From PCC-6802 sp943367755 (GTDB lineage: Bacteria > Cyanobacteriota > Cyanobacteriia > Pseudanabaenales > Pseudanabaenaceae): 64,000 nt of DNA. Below are positions 42,312 through 51,430 of the stretch, piece after piece. The position numbers were made by a program, and so were the translations under genes. The number at the start of each line of letters is the position of its first letter. The stretch's first letter is position 1. Below the pieces are notes generated by a model. It searched no databases. It was not told where the DNA came from and saw only the letters and a list, made by a program, of their open reading frames with translations. Where the stretch lies: NCBI GenBank assembly GCA_943367755.1, contig CALRKB020000005.1, positions 1 through 64,000 of the forward strand. Direction: 5' to 3'.

Positions 42312-42989
42312 CTAGAATTCAAGCCTCTCTAAGTCTAGAGCCGATCCTGCACGAGCTAAATTAGCAATATCTGTAATATCAGGCAGATAAGGCAAAATAC
42401 CAAGTACGGGGATATTTGTGAGGGAAGATATTAAATCTGAGGGTGCCCATGCCTCGATTTCTTCATCAGAACATGGCTGCGTGCAACTCAATACAATGCC
42501 TTTCAAATCTACTTTTTGAAGTTTTGCCAATGCTACATTCGCGACCGCTTGACCGATCGCACCCAAGCGCACAGGAACGACCAGAACGGTAGCAATATGC
42601 CAATCTCTCGCTAAATCCGACACCGTGTATTCATAGGTGATGGGAGAACCAAGACCACCCATCCCTTCAACTAATAAACAGGCATACCTTTGCTGTAGAG
42701 CCTGAAACTGTTGCCAAATCAAGCCCAAATCGATATGTTTGCCTTCCCTCACTGCCGCGATCGCAGGTGCAATGGGGTTCTCAAAGTAAAGAGGGGTAAT
42801 TTCGTCCATCGACTGGCTGAGCTTAAATGTGCGGTGATAGAACTCGCGATCGCCCTCACCGGCTTGTAATGGCTTGTAAATGCCTAATGTTTCTGGGTGG
42901 CGATGAGTTTGCCAATAGGCCGCAAGGGCTGCGGTGAGAACGGTTTTACCAACATTAGTATCTGAGCCAGTAATGAGCAAAGGTTGCAT
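42312..42989 (-). CDS. bioD: Dethiobiotin synthetase
   Basis: 225 residues from ATG 42989 ('MQPLLITGSDTNVGKT'); the frame is open to 43076 but the extra 29 residues are unlike the family. The P-loop 'GSDTNVGKTVLTAALA', 'YKPLQAGEGD', 'LVEGMGGLGSPIT' and 'GIVLSCTQPC' fit BioD. It closes the ureido ring of dethiobiotin from DAPA, CO2 and ATP in biotin synthesis. No other bio genes lie nearby. Confidence 0.93.
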   Translation of the reverse strand: MQPLLITGSDTNVGKTVLTAALAAYWQTHRHPETLGIYKPLQAGEGDREFYHRTFKLSQSMDEITPLYFENPIAPAIAAVREGKHIDLGLIWQQFQALQQRYACLLVEGMGGLGSPITYEYTVSDLARDWHIATVLVVPVRLGAIGQAVANVALAKLQKVDLKGIVLSCTQPCSDEEIEAWAPSDLISSLTNIPVLGILPYLPDITDIANLARAGSALDLERLEF

Positions 42990-43092
42990 ATATTTGAGAA
43001 GTTCTCTACAGGGTGAATAAGCGGTGAATAGTATGGATTTTGAAGACAGGTTTTGTTTGCGATCGCACTTATTCATGGGAACTCAAGGAACC

Positions 43093-44988
43093 TCAAGGCA
43101 ACTGAGCTGAGGCGTTAACTTTGTAGCTGTTGATTACCCGCGTCATTGGTTCGCGTAAATTATCGAATTGCTGATTCAAGACGCCTATCGTTAATAGAGA
43201 GACTTTATTACTTACTGTCTCAATAAAGCTATTTCCCTGTATGCGATCGGTTGCACCATCGATAGTTTCTAAGTAGCCCCAGACAATTTGCACGCTGCCG
43301 TCCGATTGGGTAATCGGATCTTCCATAAAAAAGCCAGGCTTAGTCCCAAAGGTATTCTTCAAAAAGTTTTTGAGTAGTTCGATCATTTTGTTATTGTCAA
43401 AATTTTCTGGAGCATTGAAAATATCAACCGTAATAAGTGCATTTTTGGTGGGATCGAACCACAAAACGATCGCTTCACCTGTTTTACTATTGTCTGTTGG
43501 TGTCCATCCTTCTGGAATATTGAGTTCAAACAATCCGCTCTTATGACTGTATAGTTGCAGGTTATCGGCTTTCACTTGCAGAAAGCGTTCTGGCGAGCTT
43601 ACTCCAGTTGCTGTTGTAGAGGCTTTTACGAGAGATTTAGCCTCGGTGATTGGACTAGATATGGGAGTGGGAGTTTCTGTTGGTGTTGTGGCTACTGTAG
43701 GAACTGCCGTAGGAGAAGTAGTTGGTTGATTGGGAGAAGGAGAAGAAGTAGCGATCGCAGGTATCACCTTCTGAGCCCAAAGTCTAATGCTAGAAAAATT
43801 GGTCGCAACAACTGCGGCGCTCGCGGCGGCTACCCCCGCACCAAATAGAGTGGCGAAATTAGACTTGGATTTCTTAGGGACTTCTGCAAATTGTTGAACT
43901 GGCTGATAATTCGATTCTCTCTCTACAGCCGCAATTGGAGGAAGTATATTAGTTGGCGGCACTTGCTGAGGCGTATTTACAGGAGGATAAGCTGTGGGTG
44001 GAGAAGTGGATACCGCAACAGTGGGTGGAATAGTTGGAGGAGTAGGTAGAGGAGGATCGGATGGAGGATTTGATGGAGGATTTATAGTGGCAGGGGGTTG
44101 AAGATCTCTTAGAACTTCGCTAGCTGTCTGATAGCGATCGCCTGCATTTTTTTGCAATAACTTATCTAGTAACAACTCTAGCTGAGGAGAGACAGAATTA
44201 GTCACATATTTTCGCCAATTCGCTGCCCAGCCAAAACCATCATTTGTCCATAACTCATAGGGATTTGTGCCGCTAAGCAGTTGAAAGCAGGTTACACCAA
44301 GCGCATAGAGGTCGCTAGCATAGAGCGCCTTACCTTCTTTAATTTGTTCCATTGGTGCGTAGCCTTGCGATCCCAGGATCGTACCAATCGCGCCGCCAGA
44401 GCCAATAACAGTCTGAGAGATCAGCTTCGCAACACCAAAATCAATTAGTATAAGCTTGCGATCTCTAAACTGTCGCATGATATTTTCTGGTTTGATATCG
44501 CGGTGAATTACGCCTCGGGCATGAATGAACTGCAATACTGGCAGAAGATCGGTTAGTAGCTCGCGGATCTGTGCATCACTAAAGCTACCCTTTTGCTTTA
44601 ACTCATTGAGTAAGTTCTGCCCTTGAATAAATTGCTGAACCAGATAGAGAAACTTACCTTCCTCAAAATAGGCTAGCAATGTTGGTATTTGTGGATGCTC
44701 TCCTAACTGCTGCAATTGCTGAGCTTCTTGCTTAAATAGCTCGGCGGCCTTTTGGGCTGCCCATGTACCCTCGCCTTGATGTACTAATTGCTTGACGATG
44801 CAGTGCTCATTTAACTTGTCGGTATCTTCCGCCAGGTATGTTTTGCCGAAGCCACCCCTGCCTATAGGCTCCATAACCCTAAAGCGACTGCGCAGCAAAG
44901 CAACCAGAGGAGTGCCGCAGTTTTGGCAGTAATTAAGGTTATCAGGGTTGATCGGGCGATCGCAGTCGGGGTTAAGACAGCAAAGCAT
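43093..44988 (-). CDS. Membrane Ser/Thr protein kinase with zinc ribbon and extracytoplasmic C-terminal domain
   Basis: 631 residues. Zinc ribbon ('CCLNPDCDRP', 'YCQNCG'); Hanks kinase (~30-300) with 'GRGGFGKTY', Lys in 'CIVKQL', 'HRDIKPENIM' and 'DFGVAK'; a Pro-rich linker ('SNPPSDPPLPTPPTIPPT'); one membrane helix near 385-410 ('GAGVAAASAAVVATNF'); Ser/Thr/Pro-rich stem; and a C-terminal ~145-residue domain starting 'LFELNIPEGWTPTDN', which resembles PsbP/DUF1795-type folds. It probably senses something outside the membrane and signals inside. The 414-bp gap upstream (44989-45402) holds an Uma2-like relic and the uvrB promoter. Confidence 0.92.
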   Translation of the reverse strand: MLCCLNPDCDRPINPDNLNYCQNCGTPLVALLRSRFRVMEPIGRGGFGKTYLAEDTDKLNEHCIVKQLVHQGEGTWAAQKAAELFKQEAQQLQQLGEHPQIPTLLAYFEEGKFLYLVQQFIQGQNLLNELKQKGSFSDAQIRELLTDLLPVLQFIHARGVIHRDIKPENIMRQFRDRKLILIDFGVAKLISQTVIGSGGAIGTILGSQGYAPMEQIKEGKALYASDLYALGVTCFQLLSGTNPYELWTNDGFGWAANWRKYVTNSVSPQLELLLDKLLQKNAGDRYQTASEVLRDLQPPATINPPSNPPSDPPLPTPPTIPPTVAVSTSPPTAYPPVNTPQQVPPTNILPPIAAVERESNYQPVQQFAEVPKKSKSNFATLFGAGVAAASAAVVATNFSSIRLWAQKVIPAIATSSPSPNQPTTSPTAVPTVATTPTETPTPISSPITEAKSLVKASTTATGVSSPERFLQVKADNLQLYSHKSGLFELNIPEGWTPTDNSKTGEAIVLWFDPTKNALITVDIFNAPENFDNNKMIELLKNFLKNTFGTKPGFFMEDPITQSDGSVQIVWGYLETIDGATDRIQGNSFIETVSNKVSLLTIGVLNQQFDNLREPMTRVINSYKVNASAQLP

Positions 44989-45090
44989 TGCTCGTGAAAC
45001 AGTAATAGGTTATTTGCATTTTAAGCCAATTTTTAAAATCCCGCAGGACACTCAATCTCTGGCGTGATTCTGGCATGGCTACTGTTGACT

Positions 45091-45198
45091 CTGACACTGA
45101 CGCCAGAGGAACAGCAACAACAAAGGGCAGAGCAAGCGGAAGCCAAATTAGCAGAGTTACAAGCATATGTGCAGTCTTTGGGTAGTAATCCAGAGTAG
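45091..45198 (+). pseudogene. Remnant resembling the C-terminal tail of an Uma2 gene
   Basis: The plus strand reads 'LTLTPEEQQQQRAEQAEAK' then 'LAELQAYVQSLGSNPE' and TAG. This coiled-coil ending is common at the C-terminus of Uma2-family proteins. No upstream catalytic part remains, so it is a fragment. A short independent coiled-coil ORF is less likely, as there is no start with an RBS. Confidence 0.45.
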
Positions 45199-45402
45199 AT
45201 TGGCAAGTAAAGCTAGCCACATCTCAACTATTGGTTAAGTCGCTCCAATTACAACTATTCTTCAGTTGGTAGAATATCCCGTCTAGTATATGACGTTGAT
45301 TTAGATAAGGCTTTCAAAAAAGTTACCAGCCAATAGCTAATTGCGATATACGCTTAAAATTAAAGGAGTACCATAGTTGCTATACAAATCCCCCTTAAAT
45401 CT

Positions 45403-47403
45403 ATGGCAGAGTTTCATCTTCAGGCACCCTGGCCACCCACTGCCGATCAGCCCAAGGCGATCGCCCAGCTACTGCAAGGTCTAAGAGATGGTAAGCGCTA
45501 CCAAACTCTCTTGGGTGCGACTGGTACGGGCAAAACCATGACCATCGCTAGTGCGATCGCGCAGTACCACAAACCAACATTAGTGCTTGCCCATAACAAA
45601 ACCCTGGCGGCTCAGCTATGTAACGAGCTGCGGGAATTTTTTCCTAATAATGCCGTGGAGTACTTTATCAGCTATTACGACTACTACCAGCCGGAAGCGT
45701 ACATCCCCGTTACGGATACCTACATCGAAAAGACAGCCTCGATCAATAACGAAATCGATATGCTGCGCCACTCTGCGACGCGATCGCTATTTGAGCGCAA
45801 AGATGTAATCGTGGTGGCGTCAATTAGTTGCATTTACGGTCTGGGGATTCCTGAGGAATATCTCAAAGCATCGATTCCATTGCGCGTTGGTGATGCCGTC
45901 GATCAGCGGCAAGTGCTGAGAGATCTCACCAACATCCAATACGAACGCAACGATATTGAGATGTCGCGCGGTCGATTTCGCGTGAAGGGAGATATTCTAG
46001 AAATCGTTCCTGCCTACGACGATCGGATTGTCCGCGTTGAGTTTTTTGGTGATGAAATCGATGCGATTCGCTTTGTCGATCCTGTTACGGGCGAAATCTT
46101 GCAAAGCTTAGAAGGGCTAAGTATCTATCCTGCCCGCCACTTTGTCACGCCGAAGGATCGCCTGGAGATTGCCTGCGCGCAAATCAAACAGGAACTGGAT
46201 GATCGCCTGGATGAATTGATGAAAGCCAATAAGTTGCTAGAGGCTCAGCGTTTGGAGTCTCGCACTCGCTACGATTTAGAACTATTGCAAGAAGTGGGCT
46301 TTTGTAATGGTGTGGAAAACTATTCGCGACATCTATCGGGTCGCAATGCTGGCGATCCACCTGCTTGTCTGGTGGACTACTTTCCTCCTGAAGACTGGTT
46401 GCTGATTGTGGATGAATCGCACGTCTCGGTGCCACAAATGCGCGGCATGTATAACGGCGATCGCGCCCGCAAGATGGTTTTAATCGATCACGGCTTCCGC
46501 TTGCCCAGTGCATCGGATAATCGTCCGCTCAAATCTGAAGAGTTTTGGGATAAGGTGAAGCAGTGCATATTCGTATCTGCTACCCCAGGTGATTGGGAGA
46601 TGGAGATTTCCGAGCAAATCGTCGAGCAGATTATTCGACCTACAGGTGTGCTCGATCCAGAAATCTTTGTGCGGCCTACTGAAGGGCAAGTTGATGACTT
46701 GTTAGGTGAAATTAAACTGCGCGTCGATCGCCACGAACGGGTACTGATCACCACGCTCACCAAGCGGATGGCTGAAGATCTCACCAATTATTTCCTGGAT
46801 AGACATATTAGCGTGCGCTATTTGCACTCTGACATCAAATCAATTGAACGCATTGAAATTTTGCAAGCACTGCGCGAAGCTGAATTTGATGTATTGATCG
46901 GCGTAAACTTACTCAGAGAAGGGTTAGATCTGCCGGAAGTGTCACTGGTGGCAATTCTCGATGCGGATAAGGAAGGCTTTTTAAGGTCAGAGCGATCGCT
47001 AATTCAAACGATTGGCCGCGCTGCCCGCAATATCAACGGTCAGGTAATTATGTATGCCGATCGGCTGACGGATAGCATGGATAAGGCGATCAGTGAAACG
47101 GCACGCCGTCGCCAGATCCAAATTGCGCATAACGAGAAGCATGGCATTGTGCCCACGTCGATTATCAAAAAATCTGGCAACGCAATTCTAGACTTTCTTT
47201 CGATTTCGCGCCGCCTCAACGAGCAACCAACCGACTATGCTGTCAACATACCATTCGATCTATCGCTCGATGATATTCCCGAATTAATTCAACAGCTTGA
47301 GGCGCAGATGCAAGCAGCGGCTAAGAAGCAAGAGTTTGAGCAGGCGGCTCAATTCCGCGATCGCATCAAGAAATTGCGCTACAAACTGCTGGGGAAATCA
47401 TAG
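45403..47403 (+). CDS. uvrB: Excinuclease ABC subunit B
   Basis: 666 residues, full length. Damage-verifying helicase of nucleotide excision repair. Walker A 'LGATGTGKTMT', beta-hairpin 'YYDYYQPEAYIP', 'DESHVSVPQMRGMYNGDRAR', helicase motifs 'LITTLTKRMAEDL' and 'QTIGRAARN', and the C-terminal UVR motif 'FEQAAQFRDRIKKLR' that contacts UvrC/UvrA. ATG 45403. No LexA-type palindrome could be identified upstream. Confidence 0.98.
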   Translation: MAEFHLQAPWPPTADQPKAIAQLLQGLRDGKRYQTLLGATGTGKTMTIASAIAQYHKPTLVLAHNKTLAAQLCNELREFFPNNAVEYFISYYDYYQPEAYIPVTDTYIEKTASINNEIDMLRHSATRSLFERKDVIVVASISCIYGLGIPEEYLKASIPLRVGDAVDQRQVLRDLTNIQYERNDIEMSRGRFRVKGDILEIVPAYDDRIVRVEFFGDEIDAIRFVDPVTGEILQSLEGLSIYPARHFVTPKDRLEIACAQIKQELDDRLDELMKANKLLEAQRLESRTRYDLELLQEVGFCNGVENYSRHLSGRNAGDPPACLVDYFPPEDWLLIVDESHVSVPQMRGMYNGDRARKMVLIDHGFRLPSASDNRPLKSEEFWDKVKQCIFVSATPGDWEMEISEQIVEQIIRPTGVLDPEIFVRPTEGQVDDLLGEIKLRVDRHERVLITTLTKRMAEDLTNYFLDRHISVRYLHSDIKSIERIEILQALREAEFDVLIGVNLLREGLDLPEVSLVAILDADKEGFLRSERSLIQTIGRAARNINGQVIMYADRLTDSMDKAISETARRRQIQIAHNEKHGIVPTSIIKKSGNAILDFLSISRRLNEQPTDYAVNIPFDLSLDDIPELIQQLEAQMQAAAKKQEFEQAAQFRDRIKKLRYKLLGKS

Positions 47404-47450
47404 GAGCATGACAGGACAAACAGTGCAGACACAAAATCATCACAGGGGAT

Positions 47451-47472
47451 GGGCAGACACATAGGTCTGCCC
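47451..47472. repeat. Dispersed hairpin GGGCAGAC-N6-GTCTGCCC
   Basis: A perfect 8-bp stem with loop ACATAG, followed by CTACAGGG, between the ends of uvrB and the convergent retropepsin-like gene. Same architecture as 42277-42304 and 62936-62957. May serve as a two-way terminator. Confidence 0.6.
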
Positions 47473-47480
47473 CTACAGGG

Positions 47481-48068
47481 TTATGGCGTGCGGAACTCAA
47501 CTATGTCGCGCTTGACGGTCACTTCGTATTTACCAAAAAAATCATGCCCCAACAGACCAATATCTAGAACGGGTTGAATGCCAACTAGGACATTCTGGGC
47601 TGTAGCCCCATTTACCTCAATCTGGTTAACGTAGCCTAAGGGGATCTTGACGCCGCGTTGACTGGCAGTATCGACATTAGCTACACCAACAGGTGTAACA
47701 CCTAAAGCTTGAGCCATAGGCAAAGTAATTGCCGTGCCGCTAGCACCAGTATCGACAATCATCTCGTAGACCTGCGTCCCGTTCCTGCCATTAAAAGCCA
47801 CGTCAATCACTGGAATGCCGCGATCGCGACGTTTTATTCGGGTTTGAAATACACCAGAGGCATTAGTGCGCGTCGTTGCTGGAGCAATTTGCGTTGGTTG
47901 TCTACCGCCCCCACAAATACCCGAAAGGTCTACCACCTTACCCCTTGCATTAACCATATAACAGGCACTTTCATCCTGTGCTAAGGCATCAGGGACTAAG
48001 CTTAGTTGGAATATTGGTTGTAATAGAGAAATACCAACAAGAGCAAAGGCTACCTGTAACTTTTGCAT
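47481..48068 (-). CDS. Exported retropepsin-like aspartic protease
   Basis: 195 residues. An N-terminal signal peptide ends near 'VPDALAQ'. The C-terminal ~110 residues form a retroviral-type aspartyl protease fold: active-site 'IVDTGASGTAITLP', 'VNGATAQNVLVGI' and 'LDIGLLGHDFFGKYEV'. One domain per chain means it would act as a dimer. Substrate unknown; probably periplasmic. It converges on uvrB. Confidence 0.85.
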   Translation of the reverse strand: MQKLQVAFALVGISLLQPIFQLSLVPDALAQDESACYMVNARGKVVDLSGICGGGRQPTQIAPATTRTNASGVFQTRIKRRDRGIPVIDVAFNGRNGTQVYEMIVDTGASGTAITLPMAQALGVTPVGVANVDTASQRGVKIPLGYVNQIEVNGATAQNVLVGIQPVLDIGLLGHDFFGKYEVTVKRDIVEFRTP

Positions 48069-48299
48069 AAACTTTCCCTAAATGAGGATACCCCACAGAA
48101 ACCACCAGTTACCCTAAATGTTGGTAGCTCTGCGGTTTTAGCAATTAAAATCATTATAAGCTTACCCACTTTTATTTAAGAGGTGTCAGGGGCGACGGCT
48201 CTAAGGATAAAGTTGGTAGGTGTGATCGCACTGCAAAACTTGTCACTTTTTTTCTGCTTGTGTTAGGGTGAGGAGTGAAGACGCGTTGAGAGGTAATCA

Positions 48300-48464
48300 A
48301 TGCCAAGAAAAGAACAGGGCTGGATTACATTTCAGGCTTCTGACGAGGAAAAACAACTTCTGGAACTTTACTGTCAGCAAACTCAGCGGACTAAAACTGA
48401 GGTTCTGAGAGAGTTGCTCCGAAGTCTCAAACGAAGATTGCGTGGTTCCACCGAAGCCACATAA
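48300..48464 (+). CDS. Small ribbon-helix-helix (CopG-like) DNA-binding protein
   Basis: 54 residues from ATG 48300 with SD GAGAGG (48288-48293) six bases upstream. 'GWITFQASDEEKQLLELYCQ' followed by 'QRTKTEVLRELLRSL' is the strand-helix-helix pattern of RHH proteins, with a basic tail ('KRRLRGS'). It is of the length and type of cyanobacterial CopG-family regulators or orphan antitoxins, but no toxin gene is adjacent. It converges on the vWA gene that ends the NAD-linked operon. Confidence 0.6.
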   Translation: MPRKEQGWITFQASDEEKQLLELYCQQTQRTKTEVLRELLRSLKRRLRGSTEAT

Positions 48465-48559
48465 TCCTTATAGAAGCCCTCCACACAGTCATGGGAATAG
48501 AGCCTTATGCGCTTTTTAGCGATTTCTTATCGTTATCTAAGGCTCTCTCCCATTTACTG

Positions 48560-49351
48560 CTAAGGATTGCCAAAGCCCCCATACAATCCCTGATTGAGAT
48601 TAGCCGCACTCTGGCTGACTCGGACTGCGGATTGCGAAAATACTTGAAATGCTTGGCGGATTTCTGTATCGCTATTACCTGGCGTGAGGATCCACTCGTC
48701 GCGTATTCCCATTTCTTTAAATACTCGCTTGAAATCTGTCTGGCCTCCATCATCGACACCCATCGCTGCGACGATATGATTTTCTGCTGCCAGCATATCC
48801 TGCACGATCGCGGCTACAGTTTTAGCACTAGCCTTCATCGAGCCAGCATCAGCGCCATCCGTGATAATCAGGGTAATCGTGCGGACTGGTACGCCATTAT
48901 CGGCAAATTCTTGGGCTTTAGCCAGTACCGTACCCAGAACGACTACGGTTTGGTCGTAAAGCGGCGTCCCTAAATTGGGATTGTAATTTTGCGTATCCAT
49001 GCGGATTGCCTGCGGCAATGGGCAGTATGGGTAGAGTACGTGGCCGTTCAGGTAGCGGTTATGGATGAAGATATTTTGACTCTGCTTGGTGGACATCAGG
49101 GCATCCAGGACGGAATTGTGTCCGCCGCGCACGGCTTGTGCGTTGCTGCCAAAGCGAATCGAGGCAGAATCATCGGGCATAATCGTAACGAGGACAACCT
49201 CGCTAGCCATGACGTCATCGACGTGGATGCCCAATCCTGCCTGGATTTGCGCGCCAATATCGAGAACGTTGAGTGCTTGCATCGATGCATTCGATAGCAA
49301 ACCTTCGTCGTGGGCAGTTTGAAACAGATCGTTAATATTAGGTGCGTTCAT
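48560..49351 (-). CDS. vWA-domain protein (YegL/TerY-like), last gene of the NAD-linked operon
   Basis: 263 residues from ATG 49351; a TTG three codons upstream is less likely. von Willebrand A fold with MIDAS 'MPDDSASIRFG' (DxSxS) and 'TLIITDGADAGS'. Residues ~1-45 form an N-terminal helical lead. vWA proteins of this type occur with a PP2C and an atypical kinase in the YegI-YegK-YegL (TerY-P) triad; both partners lie upstream in this operon. The likely role is metal-dependent scaffolding or substrate recognition for the kinase/phosphatase pair. The tail 'NLNQGLYGGFGNP' is Gly/Asn-rich. Confidence 0.82.
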   Translation of the reverse strand: MNAPNINDLFQTAHDEGLLSNASMQALNVLDIGAQIQAGLGIHVDDVMASEVVLVTIMPDDSASIRFGSNAQAVRGGHNSVLDALMSTKQSQNIFIHNRYLNGHVLYPYCPLPQAIRMDTQNYNPNLGTPLYDQTVVVLGTVLAKAQEFADNGVPVRTITLIITDGADAGSMKASAKTVAAIVQDMLAAENHIVAAMGVDDGGQTDFKRVFKEMGIRDEWILTPGNSDTEIRQAFQVFSQSAVRVSQSAANLNQGLYGGFGNP

Positions 49352-49390
49352 AGTCGTCAATTTCCAATTAACAGTTTAAATCCAAATTTT

Positions 49391-49455
49391 GTAGGGGCGG
49401 GTTTAGCAAGAAATTTGTGATGTTTAGCGATCTATGGGACAAAACCCGCCCTTAC
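49391..49455. repeat. MITE-like inverted repeat within the NAD-linked operon (copy 1)
   Basis: GTAGGGGCGGGTTT at 49391-49404 pairs with AAACCCGCCCTTAC at 49442-49455 (one mismatch) around ~37 nt. It shares the outer GGGGCxxGTTTAGCAA with the element at 55191. It lies between the vWA gene and the ADP-ribosylglycohydrolase gene, so the operon mRNA would carry a long hairpin there. Confidence 0.7.
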
Positions 49456-49494
49456 ACGATCGCCGTTTCCGAAGAATCCAATAGGTTTGTTGGT

Positions 49495-50265
49495 TCAAAG
49501 TTTGTAAGTTGAGGTAAATACCTCAGTAACAGATCTGAGATGTGCATCCAGGCGTTTGAGCACTTGGTCGGATATCGTTTTCGGTACGCCACCATAAAAG
49601 GCTTGAGAGATCCCTCCCGTAATGCAAGCGAGCGTATCGCTATCGCCTCCTAAAGAGATGGCATTGCGGATCGCATCTTCAAAATCTGTGGATTCCAGAA
49701 AGGCAGCGATCGCTTGCGGTACAGTTTCTTGACAGGATTCATTGAATTGATAGTGCGGTCTAATCTCATCAAGCGTGGGACTGAGGTCGTAACCAAAATT
49801 CGTCTCAATATAGGATGCGATCTCCTGTTTGGTGCGATCGGTTCGGGCCAGAAAGATAGCAGCGGCGGTAGCCTGAGCGCCTTTAATGCCTTCGGGGTGA
49901 TTGTGCGTCACAGCGGCACTCTGAATCGCTTCGGCCAGGACGGTTGCGAGATCGTCAAAGGCAAAGCCTACGGCGCTGACGCGCATGGCAGATCCATTTC
50001 CCCAACTGTTATAGGCTGCCATACTGTCGGACTTGGCCCAACGACGAAACATGCCTCCATAACCCGCATCGGGATAGCGGCAGTAGTATTCTTTGATGTT
50101 TCTGACATACTCACCACTGTTGAGAATTGCATCCGCCACGGCCACCGTAAGCACGGTGTCATCAGTGAAGAAGCATTTAGAATCGAATAATGGGAAGTCT
50201 TTAGTTTTGATGTTGTTGAATTCGTAAACCGAGCCGATGATATCACCAGCGATCGCGCCGAGCAT
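49495..50265 (-). CDS. ADP-ribosylglycohydrolase (DraG/ARH family)
   Basis: 256 residues. SD AAGGAG six bases before ATG. Family motifs: 'AIAGDIIGSVYE', the di-metal 'FFTDDTVLT', 'WGNGSAMRVSAVGFAF' and the C-terminal metal site 'SLGGDSDTLACITGGI'. It removes ADP-ribose from proteins or cleaves other ADP-ribosyl links using two Mg2+/Mn2+ ions. All expected metal Asp residues are present. With a nicotinamidase-like hydrolase and a SIR2-like protein upstream, it points to local NAD+/ADP-ribose turnover. Confidence 0.93.
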   Translation of the reverse strand: MLGAIAGDIIGSVYEFNNIKTKDFPLFDSKCFFTDDTVLTVAVADAILNSGEYVRNIKEYYCRYPDAGYGGMFRRWAKSDSMAAYNSWGNGSAMRVSAVGFAFDDLATVLAEAIQSAAVTHNHPEGIKGAQATAAAIFLARTDRTKQEIASYIETNFGYDLSPTLDEIRPHYQFNESCQETVPQAIAAFLESTDFEDAIRNAISLGGDSDTLACITGGISQAFYGGVPKTISDQVLKRLDAHLRSVTEVFTSTYKL

Positions 50266-50329
50266 ATTGTTCTCCTTCGATAATATTTGATAACGTTTCG
50301 ATAATAGTTACACTCAATCCAAAACCAAC

Positions 50330-51379
50330 CTACAGTGGGAAGTCAGCCCAGGTGGCGATCGCCTCTGTGGACTTGACAAGATGCATACCAGCATTGGCAA
50401 ATCGCGCGAAGGCAGCATCGGCTTGCGGTGTAAAGTCAACGATGCCGGGTACGACTACAGGCGAGGTGCAATCTTCCAATAAGTAAACTTTCTTGGCAAG
50501 TTGCGGATCTTTGACCAAAATCTCGGTGAGCAGGTCGTCGATCGTCCAGGCGACGCAGTGGCTCTTCGCCTGCCCCGCAATGATGACGGCATCGAATTCC
50601 ATCAACTTTTGCAAGAATCGCGTATTCTTCTGAGCGATCGGCCTGCCATCCGCTCCTTCTAAAACTTCAGGACGCAAGACGGAATAGTTTTCCGTTAAGG
50701 GATTCCCGCCTTTGATCTCGAAGTTGGTTTGGCTGTGACGAGCCATGTTATGGAAAAACAGAGCTTCTTCAACCGCAGAAACGAGGGCGTGTCCGATACC
50801 GCCGATCATGGAGTGATATGGCCAGATCGTGAGCGGATATTTGCCTTCATCGCTCAGTTTCTTGGCATAGTGCAGAGCGTGGTTTTGCAGTGCCATGTAG
50901 TTCCCTTTCGCGAGGCTATAGGCAACCGCAGGGTTGACTTTCCATTTCCCTTGCTCGATCTCGTCGTAGGCGATCGTGGTGGCAGCAGGGATGGGATGTT
51001 CGCCAGCATCGTTAATCCAGAAAATGGGATGGAAAATCTGCATGGCGGTGTGCGTATCCATTGTCGGCGCGATCTCGGTAATCGCTCCCAAATTGCGATA
51101 GATAAACTCGCAGAGGCGAATATTGTCTTCTACTGCTCCCATACCGGACTGTCCGCCCACGTATAGCTCGTAGTCGGGGATGCAAAACGTATTTTGCACG
51201 TCGATCGCCATCAAACAAATGCGAGTTGTATCCTTAGCCGCAGGCTGGATGCCGTGCTGCTTTGCCCAGTTTCTTGCTTCGATGGCACGATCCTGGTAGG
51301 GCACGCGCCAGACTTGACTGACAAGAGCGCGATCGAAATACGCAGGGGTGGGAAGTTGATTGATAGCTTGTGTTTTCAT
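50330..51379 (-). CDS. Nicotinamidase-like cysteine hydrolase (isochorismatase superfamily)
   Basis: 349 residues, longer than classical nicotinamidases (~210), with an N-terminal lead of ~50 and an extended middle. The catalytic triad can be placed: Asp60 ('MAIDVQNTF'), Lys223 ('FEIKGGNP') and Cys275 ('AGQAKSHCVAW'); 'MDTHTAMQIFHP' (108-118) fits the metal-binding DxH. The likely reaction is nicotinamide to nicotinate, although the length means another amide substrate is possible. SD AAGGAT before ATG. 51 bp downstream of the SIR2-like gene, so it could salvage nicotinamide released from NAD+. Confidence 0.8.
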   Translation of the reverse strand: MKTQAINQLPTPAYFDRALVSQVWRVPYQDRAIEARNWAKQHGIQPAAKDTTRICLMAIDVQNTFCIPDYELYVGGQSGMGAVEDNIRLCEFIYRNLGAITEIAPTMDTHTAMQIFHPIFWINDAGEHPIPAATTIAYDEIEQGKWKVNPAVAYSLAKGNYMALQNHALHYAKKLSDEGKYPLTIWPYHSMIGGIGHALVSAVEEALFFHNMARHSQTNFEIKGGNPLTENYSVLRPEVLEGADGRPIAQKNTRFLQKLMEFDAVIIAGQAKSHCVAWTIDDLLTEILVKDPQLAKKVYLLEDCTSPVVVPGIVDFTPQADAAFARFANAGMHLVKSTEAIATWADFPL

Positions 51380-51430
51380 GATTGATATCCTTCTATATTG
51401 TTAATAAATTACTGGTCGGGATGTGATTTC

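Noticed and set aside
45340..45402. AGTACCATAGTTGC before uvrB, considered as a LexA box
   Set aside because: It lacks the dyad symmetry of cyanobacterial or other known LexA sites.
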